A DNA stretch of 45,295 nt from positions 1-45,295 of the forward strand of contig JAFIEY010000043.1 in assembly GCA_020832345.1 (NCBI GenBank), read 5' to 3'. Made by a program: the position numbers and the translations under genes. Source of the stretch: Cryomorphaceae bacterium (lineage in GTDB: Bacteria; Bacteroidota; Bacteroidia; Flavobacteriales; Schleiferiaceae). Positions 7,704 to 16,995 of this stretch are shown here, in pieces. Each line of letters begins with the position of its first letter. The first letter of the stretch is position 1. Below the pieces are notes generated by a model. The model had not been told where the DNA came from and made no database searches. It was given only the letters and a program-made list of their open reading frames with translations.

Positions 7704-8492
7704 TTAAAGACTTCCGGCCATTTCTATTAATTCGGCCAAATCCATGACCTTTACACTGCCTTCTTTTTCTTGGTTTTTCACACCATCGGTCATCATTGTA
7801 TTACAGAAAGGACAAGCTGCTGCAATGATTTCTGCTTTGGTTTCCAGGGCCTCCTCTGTGCGTTCAATATTGATGTCCTTATCGCCTTTTTCCGGTTCTT
7901 TAAACATTTGTGCACCGCCGGCACCACAGCACAATCCCTTTGATTTACATCGACGCATTTCCACAAACTCGGCCTCTATGGTTTCGATGAGTTTGCGGGG
8001 TGCTTCGTATTCTCCATTTGCACGGCCTAAGTAACAGGGGTCGTGGAAGGTAATTCGTTTTCCCTTCAGCTTACCACCTTCGATTTTGAGTTTTCCACTT
8101 TCCAATAATTCGCGTAGGTATTGCGTATGGTGCATAACTTCGTAATCTCCGCCCAGGGCGGGGTATTCATTTTTAAGGGTGTTGAAGCAATGCGGACAAG
8201 TGGTGACAATTTTTTTTATTTCGTAGGCATTCAACACCTCTATGTTGGTCATGGCCTGCATTTGAAACAAGAATTCGTTTCCGGCACGTTTGGCAGGATC
8301 TCCGGTGCAGCTTTCTTCCTTGCCCAAAATGGCAAAATCGATACCCGCTTTAAGTAGGGTTTTTGCAAATGCCCGGGTAATTTTTTTGGCTCGGTCATCA
8401 AAACTGCCGGCACATCCTACCCAAAACAATACTTCAGGCGATTTTCCTTGCGCCATTAAATCGGCCATGCTGGGAATTTTCATATCATTCAT
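7704..8492 (-). CDS. CCG-domain Fe-S protein (HdrB/LutA-like electron-transfer subunit)
   Basis: The 262-residue soluble protein carries two CCG-type cysteine motifs that bind a special [4Fe-4S] cluster in heterodisulfide-reductase-like enzymes. The first is C27, C62, C99 and C102 (CPHC). The second is C153 (HDPCYLGR), C188-C189 (LCCGAGG), C227 and C230 (CPFC). Two genes upstream lies a membrane protein with two ferredoxin-type clusters, its probable partner in electron transfer to or from the quinone pool (inference). A lipoprotein gene sits between them with only 14-base and 4-base gaps. The physiological donor is unknown; roles like those of ETF:menaquinone oxidoreductases are possible. 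Confidence 0.8.
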   Translation of the reverse strand: MNDMKIPSMADLMAQGKSPEVLFWVGCAGSFDDRAKKITRAFAKTLLKAGIDFAILGKEESCTGDPAKRAGNEFLFQMQAMTNIEVLNAYEIKKIVTTCPHCFNTLKNEYPALGGDYEVMHHTQYLRELLESGKLKIEGGKLKGKRITFHDPCYLGRANGEYEAPRKLIETIEAEFVEMRRCKSKGLCCGAGGAQMFKEPEKGDKDINIERTEEALETKAEIIAAACPFCNTMMTDGVKNQEKEGSVKVMDLAELIEMAGSL

Positions 8493-8506
8493 GTTCGGGT
8501 CAAATT

Positions 8507-9079
8507 TTAAATTCGTCTATATAATTGGCTATGGCTCAAAATGGCGGAAATTAATCCGGTTTGGCCGGTTGTAGTCGTTTCGATGGTGTAAATTATTTTT
8601 TCCAATGAGGGGTGTGATCCATTTCCAACCATTACGTCATTTAATGTATCTGATCCAATTATAAAATGGGGAACATAGTTGGTGTTGGTCCCGGCACTGA
8701 CCATTGGATACTCTAGCAACATCTCAATTACAACATCATTTCCAGAATGAGTTATGTTCAAAATGTCGCCCTGTTCTTGTCCCAAAGATTTCAATTTCAC
8801 CTCCAACTGGCCATTGTCATGTTTACTGAAAAAATGGATGATTTGCTGAACTACCTGAACCAATTCTCCGGTTTTTGATAATTGTTCATTATTGATTTCA
8901 CGTCTTCCCATATCCAAATACAAGGTGTCGGTTGTGTCATTGACATTTAAATACGAACGGACAACCATGGTGTCGGGCATGATATTTTTCGATTGTTGTT
9001 TAATCGGCCAAATGGTTTCCTCGCTGACGCAATGGCTCAGCAAAACACATAGAAAAAGAAGGGGAAATAACCTGTACAT
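8507..9079 (-). CDS. Lipoprotein of unknown function inside the Fe-S operon
   Basis: Starting at Met 9079 gives 190 residues with a typical lipoprotein signal, FPLLFLCVLLSHC (lipobox LSHC, Cys 17). An open extension to 9142 exists, but it overlaps the preceding Fe-S gene and lacks signal-peptide features, so I reject it. The mature part is a soluble alpha/beta protein without recognisable motifs. The start lies 4 bases after the stop of the 4Fe-4S gene, and its stop is 14 bases before the CCG gene, so it is almost certainly cotranscribed with the electron-transfer pair. Confidence 0.7.
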   Translation of the reverse strand: MYRLFPLLFLCVLLSHCVSEETIWPIKQQSKNIMPDTMVVRSYLNVNDTTDTLYLDMGRREINNEQLSKTGELVQVVQQIIHFFSKHDNGQLEVKLKSLGQEQGDILNITHSGNDVVIEMLLEYPMVSAGTNTNYVPHFIIGSDTLNDVMVGNGSHPSLEKIIYTIETTTTGQTGLISAILSHSQLYRRI

Positions 9080-9083
9080 CGGA

Positions 9084-10397
9084 CTACATTTCTTCGGTCC
9101 AGTTGGCTCGATCTGCTTGTGCAAACTGCCAGGGCGCACCATTATTTTCCACGTTGGTCATCATGAGGTTGAGCTCTTGCGCTGCACTGGACTCTTCCAT
9201 AACCAAAAACTGTCGCATACTCATGATGATGGAGAGCGGGTCTATTTCCACAGGACAAGCCTCGGTGCAGGCGTTACACGTCGTACAGGCCCAAAGTTCC
9301 TCGCGGGTAATATGGTCATCCAATAGCGATTTGCCGTCATCAATGAATTTACCTTGATTATGGTCGATGTTTTTTCCTACTACCTCTAACCTGTCGCGCA
9401 CATCCATCATGATTTTTCTCGGCGAAAGTTTCTTACCAGTTTGATTGGCCGGACACTCCGCTGTACAACGTCCACATTCTGTACAAGAATAGGCATTCAT
9501 CAGTTGCACCCAATTGAGATCCACGACATCTTTTGCGCCAAACCTTTCGGGTTCTCCCGCATCTTCAGCCGGAGCTGCGTATGGATCAGCATTGGGATCC
9601 ATCATCATTTTCACCTCTTTTGTAACCGTTTCGTTATTGGGGAATTTTCCCTTGGGCTCAAGCTTGGCATACCATGTATTGGGAAAAGCCAAAATGATGT
9701 GAAAGTGTTTTGAAAACGGCAGGTAGTTGAGAAATGCTAAAATTCCCAAGATATGTCCCCACCAAAAAACCCGCTCCATTATCATCAGGGATTCTTGCGA
9801 AAACCCGGAGAGTATTGGTGCCAAAGTACCACTGATGGCAAATCCCGCAGCCACTGAACCTTCGATATTGTGTTCAACGGCGTTCATGCCCAGTAGGGCA
9901 AACATCAAAATAATTTCAATGATGAGGATATAGTTCCCGTCTTTAGTGGCCCATCCTTTCATTTCCGGTTTGTGAAAACGCGATACCCGAGCGATGTTTC
10001 GTCGCCAAAGAAAAACCACACATGAAATAATGACCAATAGGGCTAATACTTCGAAAAAGTTGATCGCGCCTGTGTAAAGTCCACCCAATGGTGCTGCTAA
10101 TACGCGGTGCGTTCCAAAAATCCCGTCGATGAGGATTTCTAACACTTCAATATTGATCAGAACAAAACCCACATATATTAATATGTGAAAGAATCCCGCG
10201 ACAGGTCGAACCACCATTTTGCTTTGACCGAAGGCCACGCGAAGCATGTTGCCCCAGCGCTTAGGTTTATTGTCGTTGCGATCTAAATCTTTTCCCAAAA
10301 GAATGTTCCTGCGAATTTTCCCAACGTTTTTGCTAAAAAAGAAAACGGCCACTCCCAGGGCAATGAGAAATAAAAAATTTTCTATTCCAAAACTCAT
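9084..10397 (-). CDS. Membrane 4Fe-4S dicluster protein (HdrE/HdrC-like fusion)
   Basis: The 437-residue protein has about five hydrophobic helices in its N-terminal half (around residues 5-22, 67-90, 113-131, 155-175 and 210-228). The cytoplasmic C-terminal half carries two 4Fe-4S motifs: C305-C308-C311-C315 (CTECGRCTAEC) and C371-C374-C377-C381 (CTTCNACTEAC). The membrane part resembles the nitrate-reductase gamma or HdrE cytochrome b fold; His 71 and His 215 are possible heme ligands (inference). With the CCG subunit at 7704 it forms a split version of an EMO- or HdrDE-like quinone oxidoreductase. It starts 25 bases after the MCE gene. Confidence 0.8.
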   Translation of the reverse strand: MSFGIENFLFLIALGVAVFFFSKNVGKIRRNILLGKDLDRNDNKPKRWGNMLRVAFGQSKMVVRPVAGFFHILIYVGFVLINIEVLEILIDGIFGTHRVLAAPLGGLYTGAINFFEVLALLVIISCVVFLWRRNIARVSRFHKPEMKGWATKDGNYILIIEIILMFALLGMNAVEHNIEGSVAAGFAISGTLAPILSGFSQESLMIMERVFWWGHILGILAFLNYLPFSKHFHIILAFPNTWYAKLEPKGKFPNNETVTKEVKMMMDPNADPYAAPAEDAGEPERFGAKDVVDLNWVQLMNAYSCTECGRCTAECPANQTGKKLSPRKIMMDVRDRLEVVGKNIDHNQGKFIDDGKSLLDDHITREELWACTTCNACTEACPVEIDPLSIIMSMRQFLVMEESSAAQELNLMMTNVENNGAPWQFAQADRANWTEEM

Positions 10398-10422
10398 GGT
10401 TAAATATTTTTACAAAAAAACC

Positions 10423-11454
10423 TTATTTATTTTTCAGTTTTTTCCGTTTTTCTCTATCTTCTTTGTCTAACTGGTGAAGCTCTTCTGCGTTAAATTCCTT
10501 GGCCCTACCGAAGATTGAAACACCTACATATCGCTTCGGATTGAGTTGCATGTCGAGCAACAGCAGATTGAGTCGCTGTGAGGCGAGTTCCAAATTATTA
10601 AACAGATCTTCATCGTTGAGAAGTAAACCCAGATTTCCCTCCCCTTGTTCAACTCGTTGAAGTAAGTCGTTAAAATTTACAATGGTAGAAGTAAGCGATC
10701 GAAAGGCTTCTCCCGGGTTACTCTGAATGAGAGAATCACTGACGGCGGCAAGGTTTTTAGCGATTTTGTCGAGGTTGTGTTTGTTTTGTTGCAGAACGTG
10801 TGACACTTCGCCTACGTCTTCAATGGTTCTTGTAAGACTTTCCTCGTTGTCGGCCAAAAGGTGGTCAAATGCCTTTGCGGATGATTCCAGGCTGGCAAAG
10901 GTATTTTTCAATGAGTTCACTGAAGTTTCGATATTGTCCTTAAAATTATCCGTGAAAATTTCGGATGTTAAAACCAAAATCGTATCTACTGAGCCCAGTA
11001 ATTTCTCAATTTTATTTTTGAGGGGTAAAACTTGCATGTTCATCTCCTCTGTAAGACTCAAGCTAACCTCTGACATTAGTGTGTCCCCACTTTGTGCGGG
11101 TTGCCTATTGTCGCCGGGAACCAATTCGATGGCTTTTCCGCCCAACAAGTCGGTGCTAGTAATTCGCGCCACAGTGTTAGTGGAAAGCGGATATTCCGTA
11201 TGTATCTTCATTTCCACAACGACACTTCCGTCCATTTTGGGGTGAAAATACATATTGGCAATGCTGCCCACCGTAAAACCGCTAATAATGACCGGCTGGC
11301 TTTTTGTCAGTCCGTCAACTTTAGGATAAATAGCGAAAAACTTGGTATGCGTGGAGAAAATGTCTTCGCCTTTTAGAAAAGAGGTGCCCCAGTAGAGTAA
11401 TCCTATCGCGAGAATGGCCACGATGCCAACAGCGAATTCTTTAGTATATTTCAT
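10423..11454 (-). CDS. MlaD/MCE-family lipid-transport protein
   Basis: The 343-residue protein has one N-terminal membrane anchor (about residues 6-26). An MCE domain follows (about 37-118): FFAIYPKVDGLTKSQPVIISG and then DLLGGKAIELVPG. The remainder is a long helical region, predicted to form a tunnel or coiled coil. MCE proteins form periplasmic hexamers that move phospholipids between the membranes (family knowledge). The partner ATPase and permease (MlaF, MlaE) are not in this window. It is probably the first gene of the run toward icd: a -7-like element lies about 40 bases upstream, and the amidase gene precedes it beyond a repeat element. Confidence 0.85.
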   Translation of the reverse strand: MKYTKEFAVGIVAILAIGLLYWGTSFLKGEDIFSTHTKFFAIYPKVDGLTKSQPVIISGFTVGSIANMYFHPKMDGSVVVEMKIHTEYPLSTNTVARITSTDLLGGKAIELVPGDNRQPAQSGDTLMSEVSLSLTEEMNMQVLPLKNKIEKLLGSVDTILVLTSEIFTDNFKDNIETSVNSLKNTFASLESSAKAFDHLLADNEESLTRTIEDVGEVSHVLQQNKHNLDKIAKNLAAVSDSLIQSNPGEAFRSLTSTIVNFNDLLQRVEQGEGNLGLLLNDEDLFNNLELASQRLNLLLLDMQLNPKRYVGVSIFGRAKEFNAEELHQLDKEDREKRKKLKNK

Positions 11455-11494
11455 TGTTCATACTTTATTTTTCTCTTTGTTTTTTGTGTTTGAC

Positions 11495-11502
11495 CAAAGG
11501 TA
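11495..11502 (-). promoter_or_regulatory. Candidate -7 element upstream of the MCE gene (TACCTTTG)
   Basis: TACCTTTG on the minus strand matches TAnnTTTG and lies 40 bases upstream of the MCE start. A TTG lies 12 bases further upstream, closer than the usual spacing, so only the -7 half is well supported. Confidence 0.4.
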
Positions 11503-11555
11503 GTTTAAAATTGGCAAAAAACAGGTTTTAGACCAGAGGTTAATTGCCAAAACTA

Positions 11556-11700
11556 TGAGTCTGCTCCAAAAAGTCTCTTTCTGCCAAAATCTACCGACAA
11601 GGAATATTTTTTTAACCTTCACTAACAGCTAGTTAGCTCTGATTTAAAAATCCCCTTTGCGTTGATTTTGATTGAAATCTTCCTTTTTGGAGTGGACTCA
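11556..11700 (+). repeat. Dispersed inverted-repeat element, copy 1 (145 bp)
   Basis: The left end TGAGTCTGCTCCAAAAAG and the right end CTTTTTGGAGTGGACTCA are inverted repeats (16 of 18 positions). An internal palindrome-like CTAACAGCTAGTTAG is present. The right end lies 32 bases 3' of the amidase stop on the minus strand. Copies 2 and 3 are at 35757-35900 and 43876-43932. The element has no coding capacity. Confidence 0.85.
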
Positions 11701-11731
11701 ACTATCAAAAGCGAAAGTACGGGAAAATGCT

Positions 11732-12949
11732 TTATTTACCCATACTTTTTTCCTTTCGTTTGGCAGTTTCGAGATCGATGCGTTTTCCACCGTCAAAGGC
11801 GACGATAAATGCATCGGTAAAACCCGCATTTTTGCAAGTAACTAGGGCGTCTTTGGCTTCTGAATGTGTGGGAAAAATACCGTGATAAAATTTGTGCAAT
11901 CGTCCAATTTGTTCCTTGTGGATGGAATTTAATCCCGAGAAATTCTCCTCATTTACCTCCAATTCTTTTCCGGATACAAGAATTTGCACAGCGTAGTAAA
12001 ATGGAACTCCGGCGGGATTGACAACTTTTTCGTTGGCCTTTTTGTCCGGTGTCTCTGCTTCATTTACTACTGGTTCTTCGTTTTCATCTTCTTCATCTTC
12101 CGAAGCAACAATAGGCTTGCTGGTGATTTCCACATTATCAAAATGAGCAGCATCAACTTGTTCAATCTTGGTTTTATAGGATCTAAATGCTCGAAATATT
12201 GCGGAAGCCAAAATGTTTTGACCATTTTCACTTTGCAAATAATCCTCTTCGTTGTAGTTGGTTAAAAATCCGAGTTCGATAAGAACTGCCGGCATGGCTG
12301 TTCTACTGGTCACTACCAGGGGCTGTTGTTTTACCCCACGGTCTTTTCGCTTGGCCCTTTCGCGAAATTGATCCTGTACTTCCTGTGCAAATCCCACACT
12401 TTGTTGAAGAAAAGCATTTTGGTACAAACTCAGTGCTATATATGTTTCCGGACGATTTGGGTCAAAACCTTCGTATTTCTCCTCAAAATTGTCTTCCAGT
12501 TTAATAACGGCATTTTCTTGAATGGCCACCCGCATTTTTTTATCTGATTGTCCTTTTCCCATCACATAGGTTGAGGAACCAAAAGCTTGTGGATTGGTAA
12601 AGGCATCACAATGTATGGAGATGAATAGATCCGCTTTGTTTCGGTTGGCAATGGCAGCGCGTTCATGGAGCTCCACAAACTTATCGGTTTCACGTGTATA
12701 AATCACTTCTACATCGGGAAGGTGCTCCTTTATATATGCACCTAATTTTTTTGACACGGCCAATGCAACATCTTTTTCGCGCTTTTTATAGCGTCCGGTA
12801 CCTAGGTTTCCGGGATCCTTTCCACCATGTCCAGCATCTATCACCACTTTTTTTACACCCTTGTTGCTGGAAGGCATGAAGTTAAACCCCGGTGCAACCA
12901 CCAGACAGGCAATAATGGTAAATAATATTTTACGTATTGGGCTTCGCAT
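11732..12949 (-). CDS. N-acetylmuramoyl-L-alanine amidase (Amidase_3) with C-terminal SPOR-like domain
   Basis: The 405-residue exported enzyme cleaves the amide bond between MurNAc and the stem peptide. The signal anchor is residues 7-24. Zinc-site residues are visible: H41 (VVIDAGHGGKDPG), E58 (REKD), H113 (FISIHCDAF), and the catalytic Glu in VLIELGFLTN. An acidic linker (about 270-310) leads to a domain of about 80 residues (YYAVQILVSGKEL...AFIVAF) that looks like a SPOR peptidoglycan-binding fold. It is divergent from the LptD-like gene (160-base gap), an order I know from other Bacteroidota. It is followed by repeat copy 1 and the MCE gene. Confidence 0.9.
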   Translation of the reverse strand: MRSPIRKILFTIIACLVVAPGFNFMPSSNKGVKKVVIDAGHGGKDPGNLGTGRYKKREKDVALAVSKKLGAYIKEHLPDVEVIYTRETDKFVELHERAAIANRNKADLFISIHCDAFTNPQAFGSSTYVMGKGQSDKKMRVAIQENAVIKLEDNFEEKYEGFDPNRPETYIALSLYQNAFLQQSVGFAQEVQDQFRERAKRKDRGVKQQPLVVTSRTAMPAVLIELGFLTNYNEEDYLQSENGQNILASAIFRAFRSYKTKIEQVDAAHFDNVEITSKPIVASEDEEDENEEPVVNEAETPDKKANEKVVNPAGVPFYYAVQILVSGKELEVNEENFSGLNSIHKEQIGRLHKFYHGIFPTHSEAKDALVTCKNAGFTDAFIVAFDGGKRIDLETAKRKEKSMGK

Positions 12950-13108
12950 AATCTTTTTAACGTTTATATTTCAAAAACTATAATTAATTCTAATCCTTGT
13001 AAAAATAAATTGGTTTAGCTTTGGCGTTTTAAAATGCAAACTTTTTGCAATTTGTTTTTGAATAAAATAATGCTCTAAGGCAACCACAAAAATAAGGCCT
13101 GTTTTTCT

Positions 13109-15829
13109 ATGCCTAAACGTTTTTGGCATTTTTTCTTAACGGTGCTTTGTGTAGTACCCATCGCTAATTATGCGCAGGAGAAATCTAAAAGTGATTCACT
13201 CTCGCGCTTACCAACACATCTTTCTGATATGAAAGATTCAGTGTTGAACCCCGACATGTTTATAACTGACTCTATCCAGCCGGACACCACCGAGCGGAAA
13301 ATGCCCCCAATCGAATTTAGAACTTCAAATTCTTTGGAGGAAATTATAGATTCAGATGCATTGGATTCTATCGTTTCTAATATGCGGGAAGAAAAAACTT
13401 TTCTATACAATAAGGCCGTGGTGATTTATGGTGACATAAAACTTGAAGCCGGTTATATGGAAATCGACATGAAAATAAACGAGGTTTTGGCTACTGGATT
13501 TTACGACAGTACCGGAGCTTTGGTGCAAAAACCTGTATTTACAGAAGGCGGAAAGGAGTACAGAACGGACACCATTAGATATAATTTTGATACGGGGAAA
13601 GCCATTATCAAACAATTGTTAACTCAGGAAGGAGAGGCATTTATGCAGGGAGAAAGGGCCAAAAAGATGGATGATGATGTGATGTATATCAACAGGGCAT
13701 CTTATACCACATGTAGCCACGAAACGCCGCATTTTAGAATTATGACCACCAAAACCAAAGTGATTCCCAATGAAAGGTTGGTCACAGGGCCCGCATACCT
13801 CGAAGTACTCGAGTTGCCAACACCATTAGCGCTGCCTTTTGGTTTTTTTCCCACCATGGAGGAAAGAAAGTCGGGTATTTTGATTCCTGCGTACGGAAGT
13901 TCACTAGAACGGGGACATTTTTTAAGAGGTGGTGGTTTTTATCTTTCCATCAGCGATTACTGGGATTACACCATCCGAACCGATATTTTTACCCGTGGAG
14001 GTTATGGTTTATTTAATACGGTCAACTACGCCCAGCGTTATAAATTTAAGGGAAATGTAAATCTCGATTACAACCGAATCATTATAGGTCGCCCCGAGTT
14101 TGATGCATTTAACGCCTACCAAAACAGCAGCGATTTCTCCATCCGATGGAGTCACCAACAAGATCCCAAAGCCAACCCCAACCTTCAGTTTTCTGCCAAT
14201 GTCAATATTGCTACCCAGTCTTTTAACCAATTGGCCACCCAAGACCCCAACTCCTTTTTATCCAATCAACTCAACTCCTCGGTTAACCTCACCAAATCTT
14301 TCCCTTCACGACCGTTTACACTGGGTGTACAAGCCGGTCATGACCAAAGTAACGCCACGGGAAATCTCAATCTAAACCTGCCCACGGTAAACTTTAACAT
14401 GAACAGAATCTTCCCATTTAAACGCAGCATGGCTGTGGGAAAAGACCTTTGGTACGAAAAAATTATGGTACAATACACCGGTAATTTTCAAAATAGAATT
14501 GAAACCACCCTCGACGAATTTGAAGTCTCCCCGCAGTTTTTGGCAGATAATTCAAAAAGTGGAGTTCGCCACAATGTTCCCATTAGCGCGAGTTATAAGG
14601 TGTTTAAATTTTTCACACTAGCTCCTTCGGTAAATTACAGTCAACAGTGGTTCTTTTCGCGAAATGAATTTAGGCACAACCCCGACCGACCGGCTATAGA
14701 TAGCGTTACCGGACGTCCGCTGATGCAGGTGGACACCATCCGAGAGTCGGGATTTTTTACGCCGCAAACCTTTAATGTTCGGGCAGACCTGACCACGAAG
14801 ATTTACGGGATGTGGAATTATAAAAAAGGCCCGCTAAAAGCCTTGCGGCACGTATTGACGCCGCTAGTTGGTCTGAGTTATTCCCCCGATTTTTCCGATC
14901 CTTTTTGGGGTAGTTATCAGGAAGTGCAAATTAATCCCGAAGGCGAAACCCAAAGGTTGACCCAATACGGTCAAAATACTTTTGCGGGTCCCGGAGCTGG
15001 CAGACAAGGAAACGTAAACTTTCGTTTAGACAACGTCGTGGAAGCGAAAATGCGTAGTAAACGAGACACTACCGGAGAGCGGAAAATCAAGTTGCTCGAA
15101 GGATTTACCATAAATGGAAGTTACAACATGGCCGCCGAGCAATTTCAGTGGAGCCAAGTGCGCATCACGGCTCGTTCTTCCATTTTAAAGGGATTGATTT
15201 CGTTTAACTACAACACGGCATTTGACCCCTATGGATTGGATGAAAATGGTCAGAGAATCAACGAATTTTATTTGAATACCGACGGCAGATTACTTCGCCC
15301 GGTAAACAGTCAATTCAACGTAACCACAAATCTGAGTAGCAAAACCTTTGACTTTTTAAAAAGTGGAAAAGAAAATCCGGCCAAACAACCCGTGGGCAAC
15401 GGATATGATCCGCTCAATGTAGAGAGTGGATTTGGCGCATATACCACCGGAGACCCAAATTATTTTCACTTAAACTATTTTGTTGACTACACTGCTACCT
15501 GGAATTTGACCCTCAATTATGTGGCATCTACACAATTTGTGAACGACGAAGCGCGATTGACTCAGACCTTTGATTTTCGGGGGGATATATCCCTGACTCA
15601 ATCTTGGCGTATTGGTTTTAGCTCGGGTTACGATTTACAAAACAACGGATTTTCATATACCTCATTGGATTTTTACAAGGATTTGCACTGCTGGGAACTC
15701 AATTGCCGCTGGATTCCATTTGGGGTTCAGCAGTCCTATTTTCTCAGCTTGGGTGTAAAGGCCCCAATGTTTAAAGACCTTAAACTCGAACGTCAAAGGG
15801 GTATTGGTGATTTTGGCCAAAGACTTTAA
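13109..15829 (+). CDS. lptD: LptD-like LPS-assembly outer-membrane protein
   Basis: The 906-residue protein has a signal peptide (about 1-22, ending NYAQ). A periplasmic OstA/LptA-like beta region follows (about 100-230), including NKAVVIYGDIKLEAGYMEID, DGKA-type repeats and YTTCSHETPHFRI. A long C-terminal barrel contains LPFGFFPTMEERKSGILIPAYGSS, typical of LptD. The C-terminus has LHCWELNCRWIPFG with two cysteines. LptD inserts lipopolysaccharide into the outer leaflet (family knowledge). The Bacteroidota form is diverged, so function is inferred from domain order. It starts a plus-strand stretch and is followed 65 bases later by recF. Confidence 0.85.
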   Translation: MPKRFWHFFLTVLCVVPIANYAQEKSKSDSLSRLPTHLSDMKDSVLNPDMFITDSIQPDTTERKMPPIEFRTSNSLEEIIDSDALDSIVSNMREEKTFLYNKAVVIYGDIKLEAGYMEIDMKINEVLATGFYDSTGALVQKPVFTEGGKEYRTDTIRYNFDTGKAIIKQLLTQEGEAFMQGERAKKMDDDVMYINRASYTTCSHETPHFRIMTTKTKVIPNERLVTGPAYLEVLELPTPLALPFGFFPTMEERKSGILIPAYGSSLERGHFLRGGGFYLSISDYWDYTIRTDIFTRGGYGLFNTVNYAQRYKFKGNVNLDYNRIIIGRPEFDAFNAYQNSSDFSIRWSHQQDPKANPNLQFSANVNIATQSFNQLATQDPNSFLSNQLNSSVNLTKSFPSRPFTLGVQAGHDQSNATGNLNLNLPTVNFNMNRIFPFKRSMAVGKDLWYEKIMVQYTGNFQNRIETTLDEFEVSPQFLADNSKSGVRHNVPISASYKVFKFFTLAPSVNYSQQWFFSRNEFRHNPDRPAIDSVTGRPLMQVDTIRESGFFTPQTFNVRADLTTKIYGMWNYKKGPLKALRHVLTPLVGLSYSPDFSDPFWGSYQEVQINPEGETQRLTQYGQNTFAGPGAGRQGNVNFRLDNVVEAKMRSKRDTTGERKIKLLEGFTINGSYNMAAEQFQWSQVRITARSSILKGLISFNYNTAFDPYGLDENGQRINEFYLNTDGRLLRPVNSQFNVTTNLSSKTFDFLKSGKENPAKQPVGNGYDPLNVESGFGAYTTGDPNYFHLNYFVDYTATWNLTLNYVASTQFVNDEARLTQTFDFRGDISLTQSWRIGFSSGYDLQNNGFSYTSLDFYKDLHCWELNCRWIPFGVQQSYFLSLGVKAPMFKDLKLERQRGIGDFGQRL

Positions 15830-15841
15830 ATTGCGACTTTA

Positions 15842-15868
15842 TTGCGCTGCCCACTTACCTTATCTTTG
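15842..15868 (+). promoter_or_regulatory. Candidate recF operon promoter (TTG-N16-TATCTTTG)
   Basis: TTG (15842-15844), 16 bases, then TATCTTTG (15861-15868) fits the Bacteroidota -33/-7 pattern. The -7 element ends 26 bases before the recF ATG. Confidence 0.5.
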
Positions 15869-15894
15869 TCTCGATACAAAACCAACCAGAACAA

Positions 15895-16995
15895 ATGAAT
15901 GAATGGATACTTGAGTCATTGCAGCTGTTGAACTTCAAAAGTTATGAAGAAGCACAATTTGCGTTTGGTCCACGTATTAATTGTCTGGTTGGACAAAATG
16001 GTGCGGGAAAAACCAATGTGTTGGACGCCATTCATTATCTCAGCAATGGGAAAAGTTATTTCAACGCAATAGATGCTCAAAATATTAAGCATCAACAGAA
16101 TTTTATGACGGTAGAGGGCAAGTATTTGCATGCTGATCAAAGGGAGCATATTCATCTCGCATTAGAAAAAGGACAACGGAAAAAGATCCGCAGAAATCAG
16201 GAATTGTATAAAAGACTTTCCGACCATATTGGTTTAATCCCGGTTGTCGTTATTAGTCCATCTGATCGAGATTTGATTACAGAAGGCAGTGAGCCTCGCC
16301 GGAAATTTTTAGATGGTACCATCGCCCAAACCAACACCGCTTATCTCGATCATTTGCTACAATATCACCAGGTATTGAAGCAGCGAAATAGCATGTTGAG
16401 AAAAGGGATTTCGGATGAAAGCTTATTGGATATTTACGATGCACAACTCGTGAATCACGGTTTAGAAATCTATCGTCAGCGGTTGTCCTTTTGCGATGAT
16501 TTTGCAGAGAATGTAAGTCAACATTACAAAGAAATTTCCGGAGATGCAGAGCGTATTTCTTTTGCGTATAAGAGCAAAATAACGCCGGAAAATTACGTGG
16601 AGTTGATGCAGGGGGCACGGCAAAAAGATAGAATTTTGGAATACACCACGGTGGGCATACACAGAGACGACTTGGCCTTTAATATGGACGGTCGGTCGGT
16701 TAAGCGTTTCGGATCGCAAGGACAACAAAAAACGTATTTAATAGCCCTAAAACTCGCGCAGTATCATTATTTGCATCTCCAAAAAGGTTTTAAGCCATTG
16801 TTGCTTTTGGACGATATTTTTGATAAATTAGACGCTTCACGGGTTCATCATATTATTAACAGTGTGAGCAACGGCGTTTTTGGACAGATATTTATCACTG
16901 ATACCCACCCAGAGCGTGCAGAAAAGCTGGCAGGTGAAGGAGGATTTGACGCTAAAATTATTCGCATAGAGAGAAATAAAATGGAGGCATCATGA
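15895..16995 (+). CDS. recF: DNA replication and repair protein RecF
   Basis: The 366-residue SMC-like ATPase helps load RecA at single-strand gaps. Visible motifs are LNFKSYEEA, Walker A GQNGAGKT (33-40), the signature GSQGQQKTYLIALKLA and Walker B LLLLDDIFDKLD, followed by IFITDTHPE. Length is normal for the family. It overlaps the DUF721 gene by 4 bases (ATGA), a sign of translational coupling. Its own promoter-like element lies just upstream. Confidence 0.96.
   Translation: MNEWILESLQLLNFKSYEEAQFAFGPRINCLVGQNGAGKTNVLDAIHYLSNGKSYFNAIDAQNIKHQQNFMTVEGKYLHADQREHIHLALEKGQRKKIRRNQELYKRLSDHIGLIPVVVISPSDRDLITEGSEPRRKFLDGTIAQTNTAYLDHLLQYHQVLKQRNSMLRKGISDESLLDIYDAQLVNHGLEIYRQRLSFCDDFAENVSQHYKEISGDAERISFAYKSKITPENYVELMQGARQKDRILEYTTVGIHRDDLAFNMDGRSVKRFGSQGQQKTYLIALKLAQYHYLHLQKGFKPLLLLDDIFDKLDASRVHHIINSVSNGVFGQIFITDTHPERAEKLAGEGGFDAKIIRIERNKMEAS

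Noticed and set aside
8507-9142. Longer start (9142) for the operon lipoprotein
   Set aside because: It would overlap the upstream Fe-S gene by about 60 bases and place a charged stretch before the lipoprotein signal.
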